Origin: Desulfobacteraceae bacterium
GTDB lineage: Bacteria > Desulfobacterota > Desulfobacteria > Desulfobacterales > Desulfosarcinaceae
Reading direction: 5' to 3'
Length of the DNA stretch: 16,079 bases
Assembly: GCA_027025615.1 (NCBI GenBank)
Contig: JALVQM010000433.1
Span: 1-16,079 of the forward strand
Shown here: positions 1 through 7,585 of the stretch, piece by piece
Layout: every line of letters starts with the position of its first letter
Position numbering within the stretch: the first letter of the stretch is position 1
Program-made: the position numbers and the translations under genes
Notes under the pieces: generated by a model
Told to the model about the DNA's origin: nothing
Database searches by the model: none
Seen by the model: the letters and a program-made list of their open reading frames with translations, nothing else

Positions 1-22
1 ATTTTAACAGACCGTCGTGGTT

Positions 23-37
23 TTGCCGACCCGGCAA
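23..37. other. Short inverted repeat upstream of the phosphatase gene
   Basis: TTGCCG at 23-28 and CGGCAA at 32-37 are perfect inverted arms around a 3-base loop. No T-run follows on either side, so it is not a classical intrinsic terminator. It could be the remnant stem of an upstream terminator or an operator. No recognisable Pho box (direct CTGTCAT-like repeats) is seen in bases 1-82. Function unassigned. Confidence 0.25.
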
Positions 38-82
38 GGCTGAAAATAGTTCAAATCGGGAATCAAACAGCAGGAGGATTTT

Positions 83-1270
83 ATGCGGCAACATCCGATT
101 GCGGTCAATTGCCTGAAGCTTGTAATCTTTTTGCTTGTTATGGGTTGCGCCGGTTTTCCCGGCAGAACACATAGCGTTGCCAGGAATGTGATTTTTATGG
201 TCCCTGACGGAATGGGACTTTCCGACGTTACCGCCGCACGAATTTACCTTGGTCGGCAACTGGTTTTTGAAAGCCTTGATCAAATAGGATACCAGCAAAC
301 CAGTTCGGCCAACAGCACCGTGACTGATTCGGCAGCGGCAGCCTCGGCCTGGGCAAGTGGAGAAAAATTTCGCAACGGCCAAATCAGTTGCCGGGATGAA
401 AATGGAGATTACCGGTGTGATTTACCCCTGAAACCAACTGTCCTTGAAATTGCCAGGCAATTGGGGAAGGCCACTGGGCTGGTGGTGACTTCCACGGTCA
501 GCCATGCCACGCCGGCGGCCTGGGCGGCCCATGTCCACAACCGCAAGTGTGAAACGGAAATATTCCGCCAGTACATCCAGCAAACCGGGGTGGACGTAAT
601 TCTGGGCGGCGGTGTCGGGCCTGACAAAGCCGGCCGCTGTTTTACCCCCTCGCCGGTTGATGCCCAGACCCTATTGGAGATAGCTCAAAACCAGTATGGT
701 TATACGCTGGTGACCAGCAAGGAGCAGTTGGCCGCGAAGACAAAAACTTCGAAAAAAATCCTGGGACTGTTTGCCTCTTCCGGAAAGACTCCTGAATGGT
801 TCAGAATCGACCGGGGCAAAGCTTACCCGGAATCCGAACCCACCCTCGAAGAAATGACCCGGGCTGCTCTGCAGGTGCTGGAACAGGCTCCCAACGGTTT
901 TTTCCTGATGGTGGAAGGTTCCCAGGTCGATTGGGCCAACCATGGACACGATCAGGGATATCAATTGGCCGAACTGTTGGGATTTGAAGCAGCGGTCAGG
1001 GAGGTTCTGGCCTGGATAGGGAATGACCCGCAAAGGCGAGCCCAGACATTACTGGTCGTCGTTGCTGACCATGAAACCGGCGGTTTTGCGGTTAACGGGC
1101 CTTATGGCAGTATCTGTCCTCCGGGGCAGATGGTTGAAGCCGGGTGGACGACCGGTGAACACACGGCCCAGGATACAGTGATCTGGAGCGCCGGGCCCGG
1201 CAGTGATTTATTAGGCAGGGCCGTGGACAATACAGATTTATACCGGGTTATGACAGCGGTCATGAAATAA
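83..1270 (+). CDS. Alkaline phosphatase, lipoprotein type (PhoA superfamily)
   Basis: Zinc/magnesium phosphomonoesterase expected to release phosphate from organic monoesters outside the cytoplasm. Seen: an N-terminal hydrophobic signal with a lipobox-like VMGC (Cys22), then the conserved core. Aligned by eye to E. coli PhoA: Asp42 in VPDGMG, nucleophile Ser83 in TDSAAAA, His141 and Thr143 in SHATPAA, Arg154 in HVHNRK, Glu278, Asp283 and His287 in the EGSQVDWANHGHD stretch, Asp329-His330 in VADHETGGF, and His360 in TGEHTAQD. All catalytic and metal positions are filled. E. coli Asp153 and Lys328 are His141 and Trp284 here, a common variation outside enterobacteria. The length of 395 aa is typical. 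Start: ATG with AGGAGG at 72-77, 5 nt upstream. Ala follows Cys22, so if it is lipidated the outer membrane is the default destination. Substrate range cannot be read from sequence. The DUF1786 gene follows after 47 nt on the same strand. Confidence 0.93.
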   Translation: MRQHPIAVNCLKLVIFLLVMGCAGFPGRTHSVARNVIFMVPDGMGLSDVTAARIYLGRQLVFESLDQIGYQQTSSANSTVTDSAAAASAWASGEKFRNGQISCRDENGDYRCDLPLKPTVLEIARQLGKATGLVVTSTVSHATPAAWAAHVHNRKCETEIFRQYIQQTGVDVILGGGVGPDKAGRCFTPSPVDAQTLLEIAQNQYGYTLVTSKEQLAAKTKTSKKILGLFASSGKTPEWFRIDRGKAYPESEPTLEEMTRAALQVLEQAPNGFFLMVEGSQVDWANHGHDQGYQLAELLGFEAAVREVLAWIGNDPQRRAQTLLVVVADHETGGFAVNGPYGSICPPGQMVEAGWTTGEHTAQDTVIWSAGPGSDLLGRAVDNTDLYRVMTAVMK

Positions 1271-1317
1271 ACAGGATTGGAGTGTCCGGCTTGATGATTT
1301 TATGAAAGGAAAGCCTT

Positions 1318-2397
1318 ATGGCGGAGCATTGGTTATTGATCGATATAGGGGCTGGAACCATGGATTTGCTTTGCATGTGTCCTGGTGAACGTCTTCATGT
1401 AAAAGCGGTTGTTGCCTCGCCGGTGCGCCGTCTGGCCTGTTGTATCGAGGCAACAGAAGGTGATCTTCTGTTGTGGGGCGGTGAAATGGGGGGAGGACCG
1501 GTAACCCAGGCCATCAGGCAAAGGGCCGAGACAAGCCGGGTGGTGGTAACACTTTCTGCCGCCGCCACCTTGAGCCACGACCTGGAAAAAGTTCGCCGGT
1601 GGGGCCTGGAAATTGTCGATAATGCTGCTGCAGAAGCCTTGGCTGAAAAAGGACGGTTCGCCTGTTTCAAGCTTGCAGACATAGATCCATTGCGCATAAA
1701 AGCCCTGGTGCATGCTTTGGGTCTGGAATGTGATTTCAGTCTAATTGCGGTCTGTGCCCAGGACCATGGAGTGGCACCTCCGGGAGTGTCCCATCTTGAC
1801 TTCCGGCATCGTCTCTTTGCCCAGCGCCTGGATTCAAATCCGTATGCCCATGGACTGCTCTATTGGCAGGATGCCATAGCGCCGGAGATGAACCGGTTGC
1901 AAACCATTGCCATGGACTGTGCTGAGATGTCGGCCGGTGATGTTTTTGTCATGGACAGCGGTATGGCGGCTATTGCCGGAGCCGGTCTTGACCCATCCCT
2001 TGACCGGTGTCAGACTTTCATGGTGCTTGACGTGGCCACTTCGCACACCGTAGCGGCGGTAATTGATAATGGGGAGCTTGCCGGCTTTTTTGAGTACCAC
2101 ACCCGCGATATTACAGTTGCTGAAATGGATCGCCTAATTCGCCAACTGGCCGACGGTGCCTTGAGTCACGAACAGATTCTGAAACAAGGTGGTCACGGGG
2201 CCTGGATTCGTAAGGCACCCGGTTTCGATAAGATTCAACGAATTGTTGTCACCGGACCCCAACGCCATCTCTTGGCTTCTTCAACCCTGGATCTGGTGTG
2301 GGGTGCGCCAGGCGGAGACAACATGATGACCGGTACAATTGGTCTGGCCGAGTCAGTTCGCCGGGCAAAGGGCCTGCCTGCCCTGGTCCTGCCTTAA
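1318..2397 (+). CDS. DUF1786 family protein (ASKHA-like fold), function unknown
   Basis: A 359-aa cytoplasmic protein matching what I know of the DUF1786 family (Pfam PF08735), whose entry title mentions pyruvate formate-lyase activation without good experimental basis. No CxxxCxxC radical-SAM motif is visible, so that title should not be taken as function. Seen: an N-terminal DIGAGTMD (Asp9-Asp16) resembling the phosphate-1 loop of the actin/Hsp70/sugar-kinase fold. A second such segment, VLDVATSHTVAAVIDNG, lies near residues 237-255. A glycine-containing VTGPQRHLL is followed by a C-terminal PGGDNMMTGTIGLAES stretch. These suggest nucleotide binding (inference). Start: ATG with AAGGA at 1306-1310, spacing 7 nt. 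It lies 47 nt after the phosphatase gene with no terminator seen, so co-transcription is plausible. The stop codon sits between two copies of a 13-bp direct repeat. Confidence 0.75.
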   Translation: MAEHWLLIDIGAGTMDLLCMCPGERLHVKAVVASPVRRLACCIEATEGDLLLWGGEMGGGPVTQAIRQRAETSRVVVTLSAAATLSHDLEKVRRWGLEIVDNAAAEALAEKGRFACFKLADIDPLRIKALVHALGLECDFSLIAVCAQDHGVAPPGVSHLDFRHRLFAQRLDSNPYAHGLLYWQDAIAPEMNRLQTIAMDCAEMSAGDVFVMDSGMAAIAGAGLDPSLDRCQTFMVLDVATSHTVAAVIDNGELAGFFEYHTRDITVAEMDRLIRQLADGALSHEQILKQGGHGAWIRKAPGFDKIQRIVVTGPQRHLLASSTLDLVWGAPGGDNMMTGTIGLAESVRRAKGLPALVLP

Positions 2398-2410
2398 GCC
2401 CTGGTCCTGC
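2380..2410. repeat. 13-bp direct repeat straddling the DUF1786 stop codon
   Basis: GCCCTGGTCCTGC occurs at 2380-2392 and again at 2398-2410, an 18-bp offset. The first copy encodes the last codons before TAA at 2395-2397 and the second lies just after it. It looks like a slippage duplication at the 3' end of the gene. No hairpin plus T-run is seen in 2398-2452. Confidence 0.8.
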
Positions 2411-2452
2411 AGAGAAGCCATTGATCGCCGGAAAAGCTGATAGATGGGCAAC

Positions 2453-3316
2453 TTAGTATATTTTGCGCTTTGAAAATCCCTTGCCCATCACGTTGTACGT
2501 GTTTTCCATTATAACGAAAGCGTCCGGATCAAGGCTGAATACTGTCTCTTCCAAACGTTTGAGCTGGATATTATGAACTACGGTTAATACCATTCGGCGT
2601 TTTTTGCCTGTGTATGAACCCACGCCTTCCAAAAGGGTTGCCCCCCGCCGGAGGCGCTCATTGATAGCTTTCCCAATAGCGGTGGCCTGGTCGGAGATTA
2701 TGAAAACAAGTTTGCGCTGATTGAATAGAGTCAACACTGAATCCAGGACCCGCGAGGTGACAAAACTCATGGCCAGGGAATAGAGCAACAGGTCGACACG
2801 GATAATACTGAGGCTGGATGCGAAAAGAATAAGGTTGAAGGCAAAATAAAAGGAGCCCATCCGGAGATTTAAACGCTGGTGGAGGATGATGGCGATGATA
2901 TCAGTTCCCCCGGCAGAGCCCAGTGAATGTAAAATAACTCCGGATCCGGCACCGAGGATGACTCCACCGGCCAGCATGGCCAGAAATGTGTCCTGGATCG
3001 GAAACTGAAAACTGACCATATCGATGGCAGCTGATAAGACCAGCATGCCGTAAAGGCTGTAGAAAAAAAACCGTCGACTGACCATTATCCAGCCGAGGAT
3101 AAAAATGGGCAGGTTAATCAGAAAATACCAGATACCGGGAGAAAGCAGGCCGGTCCAGTAAAATACCAGCAGACCTGCACCGGATATTCCTCCGGTTATC
3201 ATTTTATGGGGAATAACGATGGCCTTGAGACCAATGGCAAACAAAAACGATCCCAGACTGATCAGGGCCAGGTTCCATCCCAGGGTGTTCAAACGATGCG
3301 CAGTATTGCTTGACAT
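2453..3316 (-). CDS. YitT family membrane protein (DUF161 + DUF2179)
   Basis: A 287-aa integral inner-membrane protein of the YitT/UPF0750 family. Its molecular function is not established; some members are assumed to be transporters. Seen: five to six hydrophobic segments in residues ~15-200, including the family-typical AIGLKAIVIPHKMITGGISG region and GSAGGTDIIAIILHQ. A soluble C-terminal DUF2179 domain (residues ~220-285) contains GVGSYTGKKRRMVLTVV, DPDAFVIMENTYNVMGKGF and a basic tail. Length is normal for the family. Start: ATG at 3316-3314 with an AAGGAAG Shine-Dalgarno (complement of 3323-3329), 6 nt upstream. It is monocistronic: convergent with the DUF1786 gene (55-nt gap) and divergent from the B12-fold gene (174-nt gap). 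Confidence 0.9.
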   Translation of the reverse strand: MSSNTAHRLNTLGWNLALISLGSFLFAIGLKAIVIPHKMITGGISGAGLLVFYWTGLLSPGIWYFLINLPIFILGWIMVSRRFFFYSLYGMLVLSAAIDMVSFQFPIQDTFLAMLAGGVILGAGSGVILHSLGSAGGTDIIAIILHQRLNLRMGSFYFAFNLILFASSLSIIRVDLLLYSLAMSFVTSRVLDSVLTLFNQRKLVFIISDQATAIGKAINERLRRGATLLEGVGSYTGKKRRMVLTVVHNIQLKRLEETVFSLDPDAFVIMENTYNVMGKGFSKRKIY

Positions 3317-3490
3317 GCTAATCTTCCTTGTAAATGCTATAGCGTTAAAGAATCGGGCCTATTAGCCTCCTTGTTGGTAAAGGTCAAGCCTAATCGGTAA
3401 AGGCTGCCTGGTTATTAAGGCCGGGACTTGCCTGATTCGGCCTGGGGTATAAAAACAATATTTTTGTTTCAATGTTTTGATGAATGAATC
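3317..3490. promoter_or_regulatory. Divergent intergenic region with a 20-bp-period direct repeat
   Basis: This region must contain the start signals for the leftward YitT gene and the rightward B12-fold gene. GGTAAAGG occurs at 3376-3383 and 3396-3403, a 20-bp spacing (about two helical turns), as expected of a tandem operator. A 5-bp inverted repeat (AGCCT / AGGCT) overlaps the second copy. An AT-rich TATAAAAACAATATT stretch starting at 3448 could hold a -10 box for the rightward gene, but no matching -35 is seen. Regulatory assignment is inference only. Confidence 0.35.
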
Positions 3491-3988
3491 ATGAACGGAT
3501 TAAGAAAAAAACTGACCGGTCTGGCTGAACAATGGATCCAGGGCCTTCCTTCACACCAGGAGCTTAGAAACTTCGCCGCCGAAATGGAAAAATACAAACG
3601 CCGGGTCGGTATTGCCGGCCTGTGGAAGATCCCGCCGGTAATGGTTACAGCGACTATCGATGACGGGCTGGGACAGGGGATAGAAATTATCCGTACCTGG
3701 GCTTCTGTGTCCGGGATACGGGTTATCCATCTTGGACTGCTCCAATCGGCTGAAAAGATTATAGCTGCCTGCGACCGGCAAAAGCCGGACTTGTTCGGCA
3801 CAACTGTGCTCCAACTTGACAGCGAGCCTGTCCTGGCTGCAATAGGCAAAGGCATACCTCCCAATACCCGTTTCATAGCAGGTGGTCCTGTCTTCAGGTT
3901 TGACCCGGAAATGGCCCGGCGCTGCGGTATCGACAAAGTTATTGGCGATCTGGCCCACTTTTTAACATTTGTTTTGAAGGAGCTGTAA
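3491..3988 (+). CDS. Small cobalamin-binding-fold protein lacking the axial His motif
   Basis: A 165-aa protein whose residues ~37-160 resemble a B12-binding Rossmann domain. The B12 motif DxHxxG is represented by DGLGQG (Asp58, Leu60, Gly63), so the cobalt-ligating His is replaced by Leu. The later SxL segment is degenerate (GTTVL, residues 103-107) and the terminal Gly pair is present (IAGGPVF, Gly131-Gly132). A polar helical N-terminus (residues 1-36) precedes the domain. Family knowledge: similar domains in radical-SAM enzymes and methyltransferase-associated proteins may bind cobalamin base-off without His, or have lost cofactor. No radical-SAM or methyltransferase domain is attached. 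Start: ATG 3491 lacks a good Shine-Dalgarno, but an in-frame TGA at 3485-3487 excludes a start further upstream. The EamA gene follows after 1 nt. Exact role unknown. Confidence 0.7.
   Translation: MNGLRKKLTGLAEQWIQGLPSHQELRNFAAEMEKYKRRVGIAGLWKIPPVMVTATIDDGLGQGIEIIRTWASVSGIRVIHLGLLQSAEKIIAACDRQKPDLFGTTVLQLDSEPVLAAIGKGIPPNTRFIAGGPVFRFDPEMARRCGIDKVIGDLAHFLTFVLKEL
3977..3982 (+). promoter_or_regulatory. Shine-Dalgarno deciding the TTG start of the EamA gene
   Basis: AAGGAG lies inside the last codons of the upstream gene, 7 nt before TTG at 3990. The first in-frame ATG, at 4020, has no comparable purine-rich site, so the TTG start is preferred. The arrangement suggests translational coupling with the B12-fold gene. 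Confidence 0.65.
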
Positions 3989-3989
3989 A

Positions 3990-4922
3990 TTGGTCCCGGC
4001 AAATCCGGTCAATCGCCACATGTCACCCCTTGCAGCCGTTTTTACCGTTGTTCTGTGTGCTATTTTCGGGGCCAACACCGTTGCCATCAAGATCAGCCTG
4101 CTGGGTTTCGGCCGTTTCACAGCGGCAGGAGTCAGATTCCTGATGGCCGCTGCGGCCATTACTTGCTGGGCCAAATTCAGCGGCCGGAATTTTACAATTC
4201 CGCGACGGCTTTGGGGCCGGTTGTCTGTAGTTTGTGGGTTGTTTACCTTCCAACTTGCCCTGTTTTACCTGGGATTGTCCAAGACCAACGCTTCCCGGGG
4301 GGCCCTGATAGCAAACATAGTTCCTTTCATCGTTTTGCTTTTGGCCCACTTTTTTCTGCCTGATGACCGGATTACGTGGCGTAAACTTGTAGGTATGCTC
4401 CTGGGGTTTACCGGTGTGGCTCTGGTGCTGTCCGGAACGACCCCTTCTGACGTTAATATGCGCTCAGGTGATTTTATCGTGCTGGCAGCCGCCGGTCTCT
4501 GGGCGATCAATGCCGTTTATACAAAAAAAATAATATCAGATTTTGAGCCATTTCACCTTGTTTACTACCCCATGCTGGTAGCAGGACCTTTGTACCTGGC
4601 TGCCGGCTGGCTTTGGGATACTTCCATGTTTTTTTGTCTGACCCTGCAGATTGGTCTGGCAGTGATTTATCAAGGCCTGATTTGCGCTGCCTTCGGCTTT
4701 GTAGCCTGGACAACCATGTTACAGAAATATGGAGCCAGCACCCTGCATGCTTTTGTTTTCATCATGCCCATCGCCGGAGTGCTGGCAGGTGGCTGGCTGC
4801 TGGCTGAGCCCCTTACTTTGAGAATCATGCTTGCCCTGGGAATGGTTTCGGCCGGCATTATCGTTGTTTATCTGGAGCCCCGCAAGGCATCGCCAACTCT
4901 GCCCGTGGGGCGCAGCTACTGA
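3990..4922 (+). CDS. EamA/DMT-family transporter
   Basis: A 310-aa inner-membrane protein of the drug/metabolite transporter superfamily with two EamA repeats, about ten transmembrane helices in total. First repeat, residues ~10-145: FGANTVAIKISL near the start, then RFLMAAAAI, the conserved GLSKTNASRGALIANIVPF, and KLVGMLLGFTGVALVLSG. Second repeat, residues ~155-300: GDFIVLAAAGLWAINAVYTKK, GLICAAFGFVAWTTMLQKYGAS, FIMPIAGVLAGGWLLAEPL, and LALGMVSAGIIVVYL. Family members export amino acids, nucleobases or other small metabolites; the substrate cannot be predicted here. Start: TTG 3990 with AAGGAG 7 nt upstream (alternative ATG 4020). It is separated by 1 nt from the preceding B12-fold gene, so the two are very probably co-transcribed. 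Confidence 0.92.
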   Translation: MVPANPVNRHMSPLAAVFTVVLCAIFGANTVAIKISLLGFGRFTAAGVRFLMAAAAITCWAKFSGRNFTIPRRLWGRLSVVCGLFTFQLALFYLGLSKTNASRGALIANIVPFIVLLLAHFFLPDDRITWRKLVGMLLGFTGVALVLSGTTPSDVNMRSGDFIVLAAAGLWAINAVYTKKIISDFEPFHLVYYPMLVAGPLYLAAGWLWDTSMFFCLTLQIGLAVIYQGLICAAFGFVAWTTMLQKYGASTLHAFVFIMPIAGVLAGGWLLAEPLTLRIMLALGMVSAGIIVVYLEPRKASPTLPVGRSY

Positions 4923-5297
4923 TGGTGCCCTGTCATTCCCGCTGAACCCGGAGGCAACCTGCGACCACGACACCCAGTCCCCGGTTCCACAGGTCGATTA
5001 CAGCACCCATTGCTCATTCAGGATTCTTAGAATGGACCCCGGAAGGCGATATGTTAATAGCCTCGGGTGCAAGCCAGTGGATACATATTGTTAATTTATG
5101 TGCTGTATGTTAAAAAAACAGTCCGAATTATTGAAAAGGTATGTACACATATTGGTTTGCCGGATAATTTGATTTGTGTTTCAGCCAGATTGATTGCCCT
5201 CTTGTTTATCTCTTGAACCTGCTGAATATGCCCGGTTGCTTCTGTTAATGCAATGCTGAACCCCGTTTAACCAACATGCAAGGAAAATGGTTAGGCC
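4923..5297. promoter_or_regulatory. 375-nt intergenic region upstream of the first hybrid kinase
   Basis: No convincing gene, tRNA or strong terminator is seen. From about 5045 the sequence becomes AT-rich and holds small repeated words. TATGTTAA occurs at 5050-5057 and 5106-5113, ACATATTG at 5083-5090 and 5147-5154, and an inverted repeat TATGT-AC-ACATA at 5140-5151. TTGTTA followed 17 nt later by TAAAAA (about 5089-5116) is a weak sigma70-like pair. The promoter of the kinase gene is probably here, but its exact position cannot be given. Confidence 0.35.
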
Positions 5298-7544
5298 ATG
5301 GATTCTGAACCCGGTATAATTACCCGCTTATGCCTTAAAGACCTGGCGATAGAAGCCACCTCGGGGCAGAAGCAGCAGGCGTTTGCCGCTTTGCTGGATA
5401 CCCTCTACCGGCATACCGGAGTTGGCATTCTGGGTACAATCATTAGCGTCGCCATCCTTGCATATGTAAATTATTTCCAGGTAAACCCCAGGGCCTTGAC
5501 CTGCTGGATTGCCTTGATGACTGCAGCTGTTTTATTTCGTTTTTTTGCAGCCCGGCACTATAAAAAAAGAATTGCCCACCAGCCGCCTGAAAAACTGTAC
5601 GGCTTGATGCTGGCCAGCATTATTGTCATTGGATGTTGCTGGGCAACGGCAGTGGTATTTTTGGTACCGGCCGATGCTTCCATGGCGCATGCCCTGTTTG
5701 TGGTTATCGTTTTATGTGGCATGTCGGCGGGAGCCCTTGGAGCTTTGGCGGTGCCCCTGTCGGCTTACTTGGGGTTCAGCTTGCCGGTATTGTTGGCTAT
5801 AAGCGTTCGTTTTGCGGTCTTGGATCATCCCCTCCATTTAGCAGTCAGCCTGGTCACTTTGCTGTTTCTGGGCCTGACTGTTAACATTGCATTGCGCATC
5901 AATCGTAACAGTTACCGGCTCCATTTAATGAATATTGTTTTTGAGGAAAAGGTGGCCGAGCGGACCCAAAGCTTGCATAAAGTTAATCATGAGTTGGAAT
6001 CCAGGGTGCAGGAAGTCCAGAAAGCCCGTCAGATGCTGGAACAGGAAAGGGATCGTCTTGAAACCATTACCGGCAACATTGGTGCCGGATTAGCCGTGAT
6101 ATCTCGTGATTACAAAATATTGTGGGCCAACAAGGTGTTGAAGGAAATTTTTGATGACAGGTGCGAGGGCCAGCCCTGTTTTTACAATTTCAAGCGCGAA
6201 AAAGGAATTTGTCCTGAATGCGGGGTTAGCCGTATTTTTGAAACCGGTGCCGAACAGGTTATCCATGAACAGGCGGGAAGCGATAACAGGGGTAATAACT
6301 TATGGTTCCAGATAGTCGCAACCCCGATCAAGGATTCCAATGGCAATGTTACCGCGGCCCTGTCCCTTGTCCTTCCCATAACTGAGAAAAAGCAAGACGA
6401 GGCCATGCGTCAAAGAATGGCCCGTGAGCTGGAACAGGTCCGCAAGATTGAAGCTATTGCCACCCTGGCGGGCGGAATTGCTCACCAGTTTAACAATGCC
6501 CTGACAGCGGTAGTTGGCAACCTGGAATTGCTCCAGCTGGATTATGCCCACGATGAAAACCTGGCAACCTATATCAAGCCTATCTTTGACAGTGCCGCTA
6601 AAATGACCCAGTGGACCAGGCAACTCCTGGCCTATGCCGAAGGTGGCAAATATCGGCCCCAGACAGTGTCGCTGGTCGTTTTCATAAAAGAAACTCTACC
6701 ATTGTTGCGCCATTCACTTCCTCCGCACATTGAAATGATAGCTGACCTTGAGAATATAGAGTGCCCGGTTCATATTGATTTGGCCCAGATGCAGATGGTG
6801 CTTTCATCAATAGTGGCCAATGCCGCCGAGGCAATTAAAAGACAAGGCACTATTCGCCTGACTTGCAGAGATGGCGAGTCGGACAAGGGCCCTTTGCCTG
6901 GTCTGGATCTGGACAGATATGTATGCCTTAGTGTTATAGACAACGGGCAGGGTATGGATGAAGAGACCCGCAAACGGGTTTTCGAACCGTTCTATACTAC
7001 AAAATTTTACGGGCGCGGTCTAGGTATGGCCGCTGTCTACGGTATAATCAAGAACCACGGCGGCTATATTACAATCGAGTCTGAGAAAGGAAAAGGAACC
7101 GCTGTCCATCTTTTTTTGCCCAGGGCCAGTGAGCAGGAACCCGGAGAGACGCTGGAGCCTGCGATGACAGGCTCCGGAACAATCCTGTTGATTGAAGATG
7201 AAAAACCGGTTCGGGAAATCAATCAAGCCATTCTGGAGCGACTTGGTTACAAGGTGATTACCGCTGAGAATGGTTCACAGGCCCTGGACTTGTGTTCAGA
7301 CGACAATGAGCACTTTGACCTGGCCTTGCTCGACCTCAAGTTGCCTGATATTGACGGTGCTGCTCTTTTCCCAAAACTGCGCGAGCAACGACCGGAAATG
7401 AAGGTCATAGTCTGCAGTGGTTATTCCCTGGATGGGGCGACCCAGGCCATTCTTGACGCTGGAGCCGAAGATTTTATCCAGAAGCCATTTTCTATGGCTG
7501 ACATTGCCGCCAAGATAGAAAAAGTTTTGAAAAACATGCCTTAG
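5298..7544 (+). CDS. Membrane hybrid histidine kinase (6TM-PAS-HisKA-HATPase-REC)
   Basis: A 748-aa sensor kinase fused to a receiver. Seen in order: about six hydrophobic helices (residues ~40-205) with no large periplasmic loop; a coiled-coil linker (~210-255); a PAS domain (~252-370) with Cys294, Cys305 and Cys308 (C-x10-C-x2-C); a HisKA domain with GGIAHQFNNAL and phospho-acceptor His396; an HATPase_c domain with N-box Asn508 (SIVANAAEAI), G1 DNGQGMD, F-box FEPFYTT and G2 GRGLGMA; and a receiver (~625-745) with ILLIEDE, acceptor Asp679 in LLDLKLPDIDG and Lys in FIQKPF. All residues for autophosphorylation and intramolecular transfer are present. The residue after the His is Gln rather than the usual Asp/Glu. 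Signal and downstream partner are unknown: no Hpt protein or output regulator lies nearby. The start has only AAGGA at 5280-5284, 13 nt upstream, so initiation is weakly supported. Confidence 0.93.
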   Translation: MDSEPGIITRLCLKDLAIEATSGQKQQAFAALLDTLYRHTGVGILGTIISVAILAYVNYFQVNPRALTCWIALMTAAVLFRFFAARHYKKRIAHQPPEKLYGLMLASIIVIGCCWATAVVFLVPADASMAHALFVVIVLCGMSAGALGALAVPLSAYLGFSLPVLLAISVRFAVLDHPLHLAVSLVTLLFLGLTVNIALRINRNSYRLHLMNIVFEEKVAERTQSLHKVNHELESRVQEVQKARQMLEQERDRLETITGNIGAGLAVISRDYKILWANKVLKEIFDDRCEGQPCFYNFKREKGICPECGVSRIFETGAEQVIHEQAGSDNRGNNLWFQIVATPIKDSNGNVTAALSLVLPITEKKQDEAMRQRMARELEQVRKIEAIATLAGGIAHQFNNALTAVVGNLELLQLDYAHDENLATYIKPIFDSAAKMTQWTRQLLAYAEGGKYRPQTVSLVVFIKETLPLLRHSLPPHIEMIADLENIECPVHIDLAQMQMVLSSIVANAAEAIKRQGTIRLTCRDGESDKGPLPGLDLDRYVCLSVIDNGQGMDEETRKRVFEPFYTTKFYGRGLGMAAVYGIIKNHGGYITIESEKGKGTAVHLFLPRASEQEPGETLEPAMTGSGTILLIEDEKPVREINQAILERLGYKVITAENGSQALDLCSDDNEHFDLALLDLKLPDIDGAALFPKLREQRPEMKVIVCSGYSLDGATQAILDAGAEDFIQKPFSMADIAAKIEKVLKNMP

Positions 7545-7585
7545 CTTGCCACTTTTGCCCAGGTTTTATCCGGACTATCAGGTGC

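Noticed and set aside
3469..4002. A 177-codon minus-strand open frame opposite the B12-fold gene
   Set aside because: The plus-strand protein has the family pattern and a coupled neighbour; the antisense product shows no motif.
4831..5094. An 87-codon plus-strand frame running from inside the EamA gene into the intergenic gap
   Set aside because: Its first part is a shadow of the EamA frame, and the rest has no domain, no Shine-Dalgarno and no conserved look.
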